Assembly: GCA_946886855.1 (NCBI GenBank)
Contig: CAMPJJ010000004.1
Span: 45,747-109,746 of the forward strand
DNA from: an uncultured Roseateles sp.
Lineage (GTDB): Bacteria; Pseudomonadota; Gammaproteobacteria; Burkholderiales; Burkholderiaceae
DNA length: 64,000 nt
Direction of reading: 5' to 3'
The notes beneath the pieces are model-generated. The model was given only the letters and a program-made list of their open reading frames with translations. It searched no databases and was not told the origin of the DNA. Shown one piece after another: positions 43,283-52,266 of this stretch. Position numbers and translations under genes: made by a program. The stretch's first letter is position 1, and the number at the start of each line of letters is the position of its first letter.

Positions 43283-43998
43283 CCCCGCGAAAAATCCTGA
43301 TCGTCGACGACGACCAGAAGATCCGCAGCCTGCTGAAGACCTACCTCGAGAAGAACCAGTACGAGGTGCTGCTGGCCCACGACGGCGCCAGTTTCATGGC
43401 CGAGTTCGAGCGCCACCGCGACGAGATCAGCCTGTGCATCCTCGACGTGATGCTGCCCGACACCGAGGGCTTCACGCTGTGCCAGTCGGTGCGCCGCCGC
43501 TCCGAGGTGGCGGTCATCATGCTGACGGCCAGCGCGGACGAGACCGACCGCATCGTCGGCCTGGAGCTGGGCGCCGACGACTACCTCGGCAAGCCCTTCA
43601 ACCCGCGCGAGCTGCTGGCGCGCATCAAGGCCATCACCCGCCGCACCGGCCAGGAGAAGGCCAAGGAGCCGCGCTACTACGCCTTCAACGGCTTCACGCT
43701 GGACCTGCTCGAGCGCAGCCTGGTCGATCCCGACGGCACGGCGACGGCGCTGTCGGGCATGGACTTCCAGCTGCTCAAGCTGCTCGTCGAACATCCCGGC
43801 GAGGTGCTGGACCGCAGCCGCCTGGCCGAGGTCACGCGCGGGCGCGACCTGGGGCCGCTGGACCGCTCGCTGGACGTGCAGGTCAGCCGCCTGCGCCAAC
43901 GCCTGCAGGACGACGGCAAGCAGCCCGCGCTGATCAAGACCGTGCGCGGGTCGGGCTATGTGTTCTCGACGACGGTGACGCCGCGGCATGCGCCGTGA
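43279..43998 (+). CDS. OmpR-family response regulator (GltR-like)
   Basis: A 239-residue regulator: receiver domain (about 5-120) with acidic pair DDD near the start, phosphoacceptor Asp in LCILDVMLPD, switch Thr in MLTAS and Lys in LGKPF, then a winged-helix output domain (about 135-230; SRLRQRLQDD, VRGSGYVF). AAGGAGAG lies 10 bases before the ATG. It overlaps both neighbours (4 bases with the binding protein, 11 with the kinase). The facing sugar transporter and TonB receptor genes are probable targets. Confidence 0.95.
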   Translation: MTPRKILIVDDDQKIRSLLKTYLEKNQYEVLLAHDGASFMAEFERHRDEISLCILDVMLPDTEGFTLCQSVRRRSEVAVIMLTASADETDRIVGLELGADDYLGKPFNPRELLARIKAITRRTGQEKAKEPRYYAFNGFTLDLLERSLVDPDGTATALSGMDFQLLKLLVEHPGEVLDRSRLAEVTRGRDLGPLDRSLDVQVSRLRQRLQDDGKQPALIKTVRGSGYVFSTTVTPRHAP

Positions 43999-45463
43999 GT
44001 CCGCCTGGCAGCGCGCCCGCAAATTCCTCTTCGACAGCCTGCAGGGCCGCTTCGTCCTGGCCATGCTGGGCGGCCTGGCCCTGGTGCAACTCACCGTCAA
44101 CCTCGTCTGGTACAGCCAGATCGAGCAGCGCGTGCGGCGTCAGACCGAACTGGCGGCCCATCATGTGACCAGCGGCGCCATGGGCGCGGTGCGGGCCCTG
44201 CGCGAACTGCCCGCCGCCTACCGGCCGCTGCTCATCGAGCAGCTGCGCACCATGGGCGGCACGCGCTTCCAGGTCTTCTTCAACCACGCGGCGGTGCCGG
44301 TGACGCCGCTGCCCGACCAGCCCATGGCGCGCCTGCTGGAACAGCGGGTCACCCAGGAGCTGACGGCCCAGTTGCCCCCGGGCACGCCGGTGCGTGTCGC
44401 GCTGGCCTCGCCCATCGGCCTGGCGGTGGCGCCCAGCGGCGCGCTGCTCAGCGACCTGCCGGAGAGCTGGGTGGAGCCGTCGCTGATCGCCGCCGAGCGG
44501 CCGGCGCCCTTCCTCGTCATCCAGGCCGAGACCGAGCCGGGGGTGTGGCTCTACCTCAGCAGCACCCTGCCCGACCCGTATTTCCTGGAACAGCTGGAAT
44601 TCTTCACCTGGCAACGCCTGACCCCGCAACTGCTGGCGCTGGGCCTGGCCGTGCTGCTGACGCTGATCGCCGTGCGCGCCATCACGCGGCCGCTGGCGGG
44701 CCTGAGCCAGGCGGCCGCGCGTGTGGGCCGGCGCGTGGCGCCCAAGCCCCTGCCCGTCAGCGGCACGCAGGAGGTGCGCCAGGCCATCGAGGCCTTCAAC
44801 GACATGCAGGAGCGCATCCGCCGCTACATCGGCGATCGCGAGCGCCTGTTCGCGTCCATCTCGCATGACCTGCGCACGCCGATCACGCGCCTGAGGCTGC
44901 GCAGCGAACTGCTGGACGACACCGCCGTGCAGGACGAGTTCCACGAGGACCTCGACGAGCTGGACATGATGGTGAAGACCGCCCTGCAGATCGTGAAGGA
45001 CACCGACATCCACGAGAACCGCGCGCCGCTGCGCATCGACCTGGTCCTCCAGAAGATGGTGCGGGACGCGCGCATGGGCGGGCACCTGATCGAGTTGCAG
45101 AACGAGCCGCTGACCGTGTTCGGCAAGCCGCTGGCGCTCAAGCGCGCCATCGGCAACCTGCTGGACAACGCGATGTTCTACGGCGATGCCGCGCAGGCGG
45201 TGGAAGTGAGTGTGGGCAGCGACGAGGAAGGGCTGGTGCTGGTCACGGTGCGCGACCACGGGCCCGGCGTGCCCGACAGCGCCCTCGCCCGCCTGGGTCA
45301 GCCCTACACGCGGCTGGAGCACGGCGCCAGCCTGCGCCAGGACGGCCTCGGCCTGGGCCTGTCCATCGTGCGCGAGATCGTGGCCGACCACGGCGGCACC
45401 GTGCGCTTCCGCAATCACCCGTCAGGCGGTTTCGAAGCGCGCGTCGCCCTCCCGGCGGCCTGA
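43988..45463 (+). CDS. Sensor histidine kinase, partner of the GltR-like regulator
   Basis: A 491-residue kinase. Two membrane spans (about 22-42 and 205-225) flank a periplasmic domain of roughly 160 residues, then come HAMP (about 225-278), HisKA with His in ASISHDLRTPITRLR, and HATPase with N box NLLDNAMFYG, G1 RDHGPG and G2 DGLGLGLSIVREI. Contact between the periplasmic domain and the upstream sugar-binding protein is the likely input, by analogy with ChvE-VirA and Pseudomonas GltR/GtrS loci. Confidence 0.95.
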   Translation: MRRESAWQRARKFLFDSLQGRFVLAMLGGLALVQLTVNLVWYSQIEQRVRRQTELAAHHVTSGAMGAVRALRELPAAYRPLLIEQLRTMGGTRFQVFFNHAAVPVTPLPDQPMARLLEQRVTQELTAQLPPGTPVRVALASPIGLAVAPSGALLSDLPESWVEPSLIAAERPAPFLVIQAETEPGVWLYLSSTLPDPYFLEQLEFFTWQRLTPQLLALGLAVLLTLIAVRAITRPLAGLSQAAARVGRRVAPKPLPVSGTQEVRQAIEAFNDMQERIRRYIGDRERLFASISHDLRTPITRLRLRSELLDDTAVQDEFHEDLDELDMMVKTALQIVKDTDIHENRAPLRIDLVLQKMVRDARMGGHLIELQNEPLTVFGKPLALKRAIGNLLDNAMFYGDAAQAVEVSVGSDEEGLVLVTVRDHGPGVPDSALARLGQPYTRLEHGASLRQDGLGLGLSIVREIVADHGGTVRFRNHPSGGFEARVALPAA

Positions 45464-45521
45464 GCGCTGCCCCTCCCTCGCCCGACGCACTGCCGCCGCC
45501 GCGGGCCCTCACCCCTGCCCG

Positions 45522-45537
45522 CTCCCGCAAGCGGGAG
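45522..45537. repeat. REP-like GC-rich hairpin between convergent genes
   Basis: CTCCCGC-AA-GCGGGAG sits within a C-rich tract between the kinase and transporter stop codons. The motif resembles dispersed intergenic palindromes common in this bacterial group and may act as a two-way transcription end. Confidence 0.55.
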
Positions 45538-45560
45538 AGGAAGCAAGAGGGACCCCGCCG

Positions 45561-46940
45561 TCACCACCGCCTGAGGCGGCTGCCGAACAGCGCGTAGAGC
45601 AGGATGAGCCCGTACCAGGGCAGCATGACCCAGTAGCCGAGCTGCGGGCTGGTCACATCGGCCAGGTGCCCGTAGAGCATGGGGATCAGCGCACCCCCGG
45701 CGATGCCCATGATGAGCAGGGCCGAGCCGGCGGCCGTGTGCTTGCCCAGGCCCTCCAGCGCCAGCGGCCAGATGGACGGCCACACCAGGGCGTTGGACAG
45801 GCCCAGCAGCGCCAGGAAGAACACCGTGTCGGGCACCGGCGGCACGCCCGCCCAGCCCAGCAGCGCCTGCGAGAGGCCCGATGCCGTCGGCGACGACAGC
45901 GCCACGCCGAGCACGAACAGAAGGCCGCCCGCCCCCGACAGGAGGAGCGCGGTGCGTTGCGACATCCAGCGCGGGATCAGCGCCACGCCCAGCAGATAAC
46001 CCAGCACCATGAAGCCCATGGTGTACGACGTGAGCACCCCGTAGTGCGCCACGCCGAGCTCGCGGCCATAAAGGCCGATGGTGTCGCCCGCGATCACCTC
46101 CACGCCGACATAGCCGAACAGCGCGATGGCGCCGAGCACGACCTGCGGATGCTGGAAGACGCCCCAGCGCCTCGCCCTGTGCGGAGGCGCGTCCGACAGC
46201 GCGTCAGAAGTCGAAGCAGAAGTCGAGGCAGAAGTCGAGGCAGCAGGCGCGTCGTTCTCGTCCAGGTCCGGCTCGCGCAGCGAGGAGAAGTGGATCAGCG
46301 CCATGAAGGCCAGCAGACCCGCGGCCATCACCGCGTAGGGCAGGACCAGACGCTGCGACAGCTCGTTGCGCAGCGCCTCGCGTCCGGCGGGATCCAGCGC
46401 CGCGAGGGCCGGCTCGGAGAAACGCTCCATGCCCGACAGGATGAGCGCCGAGAACACCAGCGGCACGACGATGCCCGCGCCCTTGTTGAACAGGCCCATG
46501 ATCGAGATGCGCATGGCCGCGCTCTCGCGCGCGCCGATGCAGACGATGTAGGGGTTGATGGCGGTCTGCATCAGCGTCATGCCGCTGGCCAGCGTGAACA
46601 GCGCGGCGAGGAAGATCGCGTACTGGCCGGAGCGCGCGGCCGGGATGAAGGCCAGCGCGCCGGCGGCCATGACGCCCAGGGCGGCCGTCATGCCCTTCTT
46701 GTAGCCGATGCGGGCCAGCAGGGCCGCCGACGGCAGCGCCATCACCGTGTAGGCGATGTAGAAGGCGAAGGCCACCCACAAGGCCTGGAAGTTGTTCAGC
46801 GCGCAGACGATCTTCAGGAAGGGGATCAGCGAGCCGTTCAGCCAGGTGACGAAGCCGAGGATGAAGAACATCAGCCCGATGAAGATCATGGGCAGCAGCA
46901 CGCCCTGGCGTGCCGGCGGGGTGAGGGTTCTGGTGTGCAT
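45561..46940 (-). CDS. FHS-family (FucP-like) sugar:proton symporter
   Basis: A 459-residue MFS transporter with 12 hydrophobic segments. It has GFVTWLNGSLIPFLK in helix 1 and QTAINPYIV, typical of the glucose/galactose/fucose FHS group. The central cytosolic loop (about 225-250) carries a Ser-Thr-Ala-Ser repeat coded by a short tandem DNA repeat. It lies 15 bases after the TonB receptor gene, which suggests one transcript for outer- and inner-membrane uptake of the same sugar. Confidence 0.92.
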   Translation of the reverse strand: MHTRTLTPPARQGVLLPMIFIGLMFFILGFVTWLNGSLIPFLKIVCALNNFQALWVAFAFYIAYTVMALPSAALLARIGYKKGMTAALGVMAAGALAFIPAARSGQYAIFLAALFTLASGMTLMQTAINPYIVCIGARESAAMRISIMGLFNKGAGIVVPLVFSALILSGMERFSEPALAALDPAGREALRNELSQRLVLPYAVMAAGLLAFMALIHFSSLREPDLDENDAPAASTSASTSASTSDALSDAPPHRARRWGVFQHPQVVLGAIALFGYVGVEVIAGDTIGLYGRELGVAHYGVLTSYTMGFMVLGYLLGVALIPRWMSQRTALLLSGAGGLLFVLGVALSSPTASGLSQALLGWAGVPPVPDTVFFLALLGLSNALVWPSIWPLALEGLGKHTAAGSALLIMGIAGGALIPMLYGHLADVTSPQLGYWVMLPWYGLILLYALFGSRLRRW

Positions 46941-46955
46941 GGAGGAGACCGTCCC

Positions 46956-49580
46956 TTAGAACTTGGCCCGGACGCCGACGCTGTAGCGCGGGCCGTTCTC
47001 GTACAGGCCGATGGGGATGCCATCGACGGTGTTGGACTTGATGACCTCGTTGTTGATGTTGACCGCGCTGGCGTAGATCGCCATGTTGCGCGTCACGTCC
47101 CAGCTGGCCGACGCATCCCACTGGCCATAGGCGGCGTTGACGACCTGGCCGCCCATCTCCACGTTGCCGTAGCTCTTGGAGCGGTAGTTGTAGGACACGC
47201 GCAGCGTGATCGGTCCCCGCTCGTAGTAGCCGCTGAGGTTGAACTGGTCGCGCGAGTTGCCCAGCACCTTCAGGCGCGGCTGGCCTGCCACGGCGCCGGC
47301 CTTGGCGTCGGTGAAGGTGTAGTTCACGACGGTGCCGAAGCCGGTGTGGCCGAAGGGCTGCTGCCACTGCAGCTCGACGCCCTTGATGTCGGCGCCGTTG
47401 TCGGCGTTGTAGGGGCGTTCCACCGTCAGCGTCTCGCCGCCCACCTGCTCGGACTTGGACGCCTTGTAGGTGAAGGTGTCGAGCTTCTTGATGAAGAAGG
47501 TGCCCGACAGCAGCGCGGCGTCGGCGTAGTACCACTCCGCGCCGATCTCGGCCTGGTTGGCGTGCACGGGCTTGAGCAGCGGGTTGCCGGCGTAGCCCTT
47601 GGACAGCACGGTGCCGTCGCGGCGCAGGCCGGGGCTGAGCAGGTCGAAGGTCTGGCGGGCCATGGCGCGCGAGACCGCGCCGCGCAGCACCACCTCCTTG
47701 TTGAGGTCGTAGACGATGTTGAGGCTGGGCAGCGCGTCGGTGTAGTTGTGGTCGACGCTGGTGGGCGAGAAGCCGCCGCCGGCATTGCCCAGATAGCCGT
47801 CCGAGGTCTGCTGCGTGCGCACGACGCGCAGGCCGAGATCGCCGCGGAACCGGGCCACCGAGAAGTCGGCCTTCGCATAGACCGCGCTGATGCGCTCGTG
47901 GATCTTGTAGTTCTCGTTGAGCACGTCCGTGTAGGTCATGGCCTTGTCGAACATCGGGATGCCCCTGCCGACGACGAGACCGTCGTCGAACCAGGCGTAC
48001 TGCCTCAGCGCGTCGGGCGTGCCCCCCGCCTGGCTCAGCAGCGGCGACGGACCGGTGGACAGGTCGGCCAGCGAGAACGACTGCCAGCCGTTCGAGCCCG
48101 GCCCGGCCGTGCCCTGGATGCGGGTGTTCCTGAGCGTGTTGTCGCGCAGCTTGACGCCCACCTTCACCGCCTTGATGACGCTGCCGTCGATGTCGACCGT
48201 CAGGTCGCCCTGGGCGTACTTCTCCCGGGCATCCATGCGGCGGATGCGGTCGTCGCCGGACTTGAGCGTCAGCGCCGTCGGGTCCAGCGGGTTGATGTCG
48301 AGGTACTTCACGCCGTAGTGGTCCGGCCCCAGCGAGATCGTCGTGCGCGTGTCGCCTTCCATCCAGAAGTGCCGGTCGTGCGTGCTGCCGCCCGAGCTGC
48401 TGGTGGTGCCCGCCTGGCCGTGCAGCTGCCAGCTGCCGCCCTGATAGGTGCCGTCGAGGTCCGCCACGCGCGACTTGATGTAGCTCTCGCGGTAGATGGG
48501 CTCGAAGGACACGCCGGTCCTGGGCCCGAAGGTGCCGCCGACCAGCGCCTTGCTGCCGTCGGCCACGGTGATGAACGTCGGGTCGACGGCGCTGATGACG
48601 CCGCCCACCGCCAGGCCGCCGGCCTGCCAGAGGTAGTTCTGGTTGTTGTTGTTCATCTTCATGTCCGAATCCATCAGGTTCAGCACGAGGTCGGTGGCCG
48701 GGTTGGGCTGGAACTGCAGCGCGAGGTTGGTCGTCGTGCGCTCGCGCTCCTGGCGGAAGATGGCCGAGCCGCCGCCCCAGGACGCATAGGCGTTGGTGAC
48801 GACGCCGTTCTGGTCCTTCACGTCGTACTTGCCGTCGGAGAACTGCTCCAGGCCGTCGCGGCGCATGTGGCGCTTCTGGCTGCTGATGGCCAGCAGCACG
48901 CCGAAGGTCTTGTCGTCGTTCTTCCAGTTCAGCAGGCCCGAGAGCTGCGGATCGGTCTTGTCGGGCAGCTTGCTGTACATCGCCTCGGCCGCGACCTGCA
49001 CCGTCAACGGGTCCTTGAAAGCCAGCGGCCGGCGCGTCTTGACGATGACCAGGCCGCCGATGGAGCCTTCATCCTGGTCGGCCGACGGGCTCTTGTAGAC
49101 GTCCAGGCTGCCGACGATCTCGGACGGCAGCACGTCGTAGTTGAAGCTGCGCGTCTGCGGCTCGTTCAGCCACCACTCGGACGAGGCCACGGCCTGGCCG
49201 TTGAGTTGCGTCATGTTGAGGTTCTTGTCGGTGCCGCGCACGAAGATGGCCTTGCCCTCGCCCCAGATGCGGTCCACCGAGATGCCGGGCACGCGCTGCA
49301 GCGAGTCGGCCACGTTCTTGTCGGGGAACTTGCCCACGTCCTCGGCGCTGATGCTGTCGACGATGTTCTGCGCCTCGCGCTTCTCGGCCAGGTTCTTCTT
49401 CAGCGTCGCCCGCACGCCGCGGACCTCGACGGTGTCGAGCTGCTGGTTCGCCTCCTGCGCGTTGGCGGCACCGAACGCCGCGGCGCCGAGCGCCAGCCCG
49501 ATGAGCCTGGGCAGCAGAAGCGGCTTCGGGTGCGGCTTCGGGAGGGAGGGGCAAAGGGACTTGAGGGAGGGCTTGGCCAC
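46956..49580 (-). CDS. TonB-dependent receptor, TonB-Xanth-Caul type
   Basis: An 874-residue outer-membrane receptor. The signal peptide (to about residue 41, ANAQ) is followed by a TonB-box/plug region (TVEVRGVRATLKKNLAEKR, IVDSISAEDVGKFPDKNVADSLQRVPGI in parts) and a beta-barrel ending in an aromatic C-terminus (SVGVRAKF). Relatives in Xanthomonas and Caulobacter import maltodextrins or other plant-derived glycans. GTG 49580 is chosen because AGGAG lies seven bases upstream; TTG 49598 would start before that site. It is grouped with a sugar symporter and opposite a sugar-sensing operon. Confidence 0.93.
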   Translation of the reverse strand: MAKPSLKSLCPSLPKPHPKPLLLPRLIGLALGAAAFGAANAQEANQQLDTVEVRGVRATLKKNLAEKREAQNIVDSISAEDVGKFPDKNVADSLQRVPGISVDRIWGEGKAIFVRGTDKNLNMTQLNGQAVASSEWWLNEPQTRSFNYDVLPSEIVGSLDVYKSPSADQDEGSIGGLVIVKTRRPLAFKDPLTVQVAAEAMYSKLPDKTDPQLSGLLNWKNDDKTFGVLLAISSQKRHMRRDGLEQFSDGKYDVKDQNGVVTNAYASWGGGSAIFRQERERTTTNLALQFQPNPATDLVLNLMDSDMKMNNNNQNYLWQAGGLAVGGVISAVDPTFITVADGSKALVGGTFGPRTGVSFEPIYRESYIKSRVADLDGTYQGGSWQLHGQAGTTSSSGGSTHDRHFWMEGDTRTTISLGPDHYGVKYLDINPLDPTALTLKSGDDRIRRMDAREKYAQGDLTVDIDGSVIKAVKVGVKLRDNTLRNTRIQGTAGPGSNGWQSFSLADLSTGPSPLLSQAGGTPDALRQYAWFDDGLVVGRGIPMFDKAMTYTDVLNENYKIHERISAVYAKADFSVARFRGDLGLRVVRTQQTSDGYLGNAGGGFSPTSVDHNYTDALPSLNIVYDLNKEVVLRGAVSRAMARQTFDLLSPGLRRDGTVLSKGYAGNPLLKPVHANQAEIGAEWYYADAALLSGTFFIKKLDTFTYKASKSEQVGGETLTVERPYNADNGADIKGVELQWQQPFGHTGFGTVVNYTFTDAKAGAVAGQPRLKVLGNSRDQFNLSGYYERGPITLRVSYNYRSKSYGNVEMGGQVVNAAYGQWDASASWDVTRNMAIYASAVNINNEVIKSNTVDGIPIGLYENGPRYSVGVRAKF

Positions 49581-49828
49581 GTAGGTGCTCCTGGGCAACG
49601 AGTTCGGTGGCCCGCAATCTAGTGGCGACGCCTGCGCCCGGAGCGCCGCGTTGCGCTTTGATGGACTTCATTGCGCCGACGTTACGTTGGTGCAAGACAG
49701 GGTCAGGCTGCTATCGGACGCGTACGGCAATCCAGCGGCGGCGCCGCGCATTCGGTGCACGCCTGGAACGATTGCGCAACCCGCCTCCGGAATCCCCCGA
49801 ACGGGCGGTGGGACACCGGCGTGCGCGA

Positions 49829-49858
49829 TTGATGCGAGTCGCCCGACAGGTCTAGTAT
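49829..49858 (+). promoter_or_regulatory. Probable sigma-70 promoter of the small ORF/ybhP operon
   Basis: TTGATG at 49829-49834 and TAGTAT at 49853-49858, spaced by 18 bases, each matching four of six consensus positions. Confidence 0.5.
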
Positions 49859-49870
49859 TGATCGCTCCCC

Positions 49871-49905
49871 CCCGGTTCCCCGGGCCTTGCGCCCGGGGAA
49901 CCGGG
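49871..49905 (+). repeat. Perfect 15-base-pair hairpin in the operon leader
   Basis: CCCGGTTCCCCGGGC pairs exactly with GCCCGGGGAACCGGG around the loop CTTGC. There is no T-run after it. It lies between the probable start of transcription and the 32-codon ORF. Confidence 0.85.
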
Positions 49906-49943
49906 AGCCCGCCGCCACGCGGCACCGCCACCAGGAGCACCCC

Positions 49944-50042
49944 ATGCTTGAACTGATCGGCGCGATTCTCGTGGGCGCTTTCGCGCTCACCTTCGGGGTC
50001 CTGTGCGTCGGCCCCATGATGCTGAAGCCCGACGACCTCTGA
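49944..50042 (+). CDS. 32-residue small membrane protein or leader peptide
   Basis: ATG 49944 follows CCAGGAGCACCCC, a strong ribosome binding site. The peptide MLELIGAILVGAFALTFGV, then LCVGPMMLKPDDL, is one hydrophobic span with an acidic tail. It ends 36 bases before ybhP. It may be a real small membrane protein or a translated leader setting downstream expression. No homologue is known to me. Confidence 0.6.
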   Translation: MLELIGAILVGAFALTFGVLCVGPMMLKPDDL

Positions 50043-50077
50043 ACGGGTGACGGGAACATGGCTTGCCTGGGCAGGCC

Positions 50078-50815
50078 ATGAAATTCACCGTCCTCACCGT
50101 CAATCTCCACAAGGGTTTCGGCTTCTTCAACCGCCGCTTCATCCTGCACGAGCTGCGGGAGGCGGTCCGGGCCGTCTCGGCCGATGTCGTCTTCCTGCAG
50201 GAAGTGCTGGGCGAGCACGAACTGCATGCGGCCCGCGTCCCCACCTGGCCGCAGACGCCCCACTACGAGTTCCTCGCGGACAGCCTGTGGAGCGACTTCG
50301 CCTACGGCCGCAACGCGGTCTATCCGCAGGGCCACCACGGCAACGCGCTGCTGTCCAAGTTCGCGATCACGCGCCACACCAACCACGACGTCTCCATCGA
50401 GGGCCCGGAACGCCGCGGCCTGCTGCACAGCGTGCTGAAGCTGGCCGACGGCCGCGAGCTGCACGCGATCTGCGTCCACCTGGGCCTGCGTGAATCGCAC
50501 CGCCAGCGCCAGGTCGAACGCCTGTGCCAGCTGATCAACAGCCTGCCGCCCGAGGCCCCGGTCGTCGTCGCCGGCGACTTCAACGACTGGCGCCAGCGCG
50601 CGCACCGGATGCTGAGCCGCTGCGCCGGCCTCGCGGAGGTCTTCGTGAAGTCCTACGGCGCCGCGGCGCGCACCTTCCCCGCGCGTTTCCCGCTGCTCCC
50701 GCTGGATCGCATCTACGTGCGCGGGGCGTCGGTGCACGATCCGATCGTGCTGCCACGCCGACCCTGGTCGCACCTGTCCGACCACGCGCCGCTGGCGGCG
50801 GAGATCCGGCTGTGA
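50078..50815 (+). CDS. ybhP: Endonuclease/exonuclease/phosphatase-family protein (YbhP)
   Basis: A 245-residue EEP-fold phosphodiesterase. Its metal and catalytic motifs are [27 protein letters not shown] and LSDHAPL. YbhP-type proteins sit with ClsB and YbhN in E. coli and are presumed to act on phospholipid-related phosphodiesters. ATG 50078 (MKFTVLTVN) is the conserved start. Its stop overlaps the clsB start (GTGA). Confidence 0.9.
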   Translation: MKFTVLTVNLHKGFGFFNRRFILHELREAVRAVSADVVFLQEVLGEHELHAARVPTWPQTPHYEFLADSLWSDFAYGRNAVYPQGHHGNALLSKFAITRHTNHDVSIEGPERRGLLHSVLKLADGRELHAICVHLGLRESHRQRQVERLCQLINSLPPEAPVVVAGDFNDWRQRAHRMLSRCAGLAEVFVKSYGAAARTFPARFPLLPLDRIYVRGASVHDPIVLPRRPWSHLSDHAPLAAEIRL

Positions 50816-52266
50816 AGCGCCCCGACTGGAGCGCCGGCAACCGGCTCGAGCTGCTCGAGAACGGCGAGGAGTTCTTCCCCGCCGTCTTCGCCGCGATCGA
50901 GGCGGCGAAGCACGAGGTGCTCATCGAGACCTTCATCCTCTTCGAGGACAAGGTCGGGCTGGCCTTGCGCGAGGTGCTCATCGCCGCCGCGAAGCGCGGC
51001 GTGCGTGTCGACATGACGGTGGACGGCTTCGGCTCGCCGGAGCTGTCGATGAATTTCGTCAGCGGCCTCACCGACGCGGGCGTGCGGCTGCACGTCTTCG
51101 ATCCGCCGCCCAAGCTGTCGCGCCGTCTGAAGCCGTTCCGCCGGCTGCATCGCAAGATCGTCGTCGTCGACGGCGAGACCGGATTCATCGGCGGCATCAA
51201 CTACTCGGCCGACCACCTGCTCGATTTCGGCCCCGAGGCCAAGCAGGACTACGCGGTGCGCGTGCAGGGACCGGTCGTGTCGCAGCTGCGTCGCGTGACG
51301 GGAGAGATCCTCGCGACCGCGACACCGCAGACGCCTTCCGCCGGACCGACCGCCCAGCGACGCTGGTGGCCGAGCCGCGCGCAGGAACCCCGAAAGAGCA
51401 ACCCCTCCACCGCAGACACGGCGTCTTCGGCCGTCGGCCAGGCCAAAGCGGTCATCGTCACGCGCGACAACCACCGTCACCGCGACGACATCGAGCGCAT
51501 GTACCGGCTCGCGCTGCACGCGTCGCGGCATGAGGTGATCATCGCCAACGCCTACTTCTTCCCCGGCTTCCTGCTGCTGCGGAGCATGCAGCGCGCCGCG
51601 CGCCGCGGCGTGAAGGTCCACCTGATCCTGCAAGGCCAACCCGACATCGCCTGGGCGCGCTGGGCGGCGCAGATGGTCTATGACCAGCTGATGCGCGCCG
51701 GCGTCCATATCCACGAGTATTGCGAACGACCGATCCACGCCAAGGTGGCGCTGGTCGACGACCACTGGGCGACGGTGGGTTCCAGCAACCTCGACCCGCT
51801 GAGCCTGTCGCTCAACCTCGAGGCCAATGTGATCGTCGAGGACCGCGCGTTCAACCGCGCCTTGCGCGACAAGCTCCTCCCGCTGATGGAGAGCCAGTGC
51901 AAGCTGCTCAAGCTTGAACACACCAACGCGCACCGCTGGTGGTGGCGTCTTGGCATGGGCGCGTTCGTCTTCCACGTGATGAGGCATTTCCCGCGCTGGC
52001 TGGCGCGATTGCCGCGGCAGAAGCAGCCGGTGATGCCGGTCGCCGACACGCCGGTCGTCGTCAGCGCCCCCCAGACACCGGAGGCGCAGGCCTGGCAATG
52101 GCAGGACGCGCATCGCGTGCAGGCGACGTCAGCAACGGAAGAGGCAAAAGGCAGCCAAGGCGGCCAAGGCGGCCAAGGCAGCCAAGACGGCCAAGACGGC
52201 CAAGACGGCAAAGACGGCAAAGACGCCCAAGGCGTGCGCTGCCCGAGCAGGGAGACCGCTGCGTGA
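50812..52266 (+). CDS. clsB: Cardiolipin synthase B
   Basis: A 484-residue PLD-superfamily enzyme with two HKD motifs: [16 protein letters not shown] (about 121) and [18 protein letters not shown] (about 308). ClsB makes cardiolipin or phosphatidylglycerol by phosphatidyl transfer at the inner membrane. Two additions are unusual: a Pro/Ser-rich insert between the halves (about 165-200) and a C-terminal Gly-Gln/Asp-Gly repeat (about 446-475). GTG 50812 and the stop both lie in GTGA overlaps with neighbours, so the three genes are tightly coupled. Confidence 0.94.
   Translation: MKRPDWSAGNRLELLENGEEFFPAVFAAIEAAKHEVLIETFILFEDKVGLALREVLIAAAKRGVRVDMTVDGFGSPELSMNFVSGLTDAGVRLHVFDPPPKLSRRLKPFRRLHRKIVVVDGETGFIGGINYSADHLLDFGPEAKQDYAVRVQGPVVSQLRRVTGEILATATPQTPSAGPTAQRRWWPSRAQEPRKSNPSTADTASSAVGQAKAVIVTRDNHRHRDDIERMYRLALHASRHEVIIANAYFFPGFLLLRSMQRAARRGVKVHLILQGQPDIAWARWAAQMVYDQLMRAGVHIHEYCERPIHAKVALVDDHWATVGSSNLDPLSLSLNLEANVIVEDRAFNRALRDKLLPLMESQCKLLKLEHTNAHRWWWRLGMGAFVFHVMRHFPRWLARLPRQKQPVMPVADTPVVVSAPQTPEAQAWQWQDAHRVQATSATEEAKGSQGGQGGQGSQDGQDGQDGKDGKDAQGVRCPSRETAA
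52147..52236. repeat. GGCCAAGGC-type 9-base tandem repeats in clsB 3' end
   Basis: About nine imperfect 9-base units code for a collagen-like run of Gly-Gly-Gln, Gly-Gln-Asp and Gly-Lys-Asp triplets. The frame is preserved by copy-number changes. Confidence 0.85.

Larger units (their letters stand above)
49581..49943. other. 363-base divergent control region
   Basis: It lies between the TonB receptor gene and the ybhP operon. It holds a promoter candidate (49829-49858), a 15-base-pair hairpin (49871-49905) and the ribosome binding site of a 32-codon ORF, all listed separately. The receptor's own promoter was not identified. Confidence 0.5.

Noticed and set aside
45210..49622. A 1470-codon open frame on the plus strand across the sugar transporter and TonB receptor genes
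   Set aside because: It is antisense to two well-conserved proteins and has the His/Arg/Gln-rich composition of a GC-rich shadow frame, with no domain I recognise.
52147..52236. CRISPR-like array
   Set aside because: The units are 9-base in-frame coding repeats with no unique spacers.
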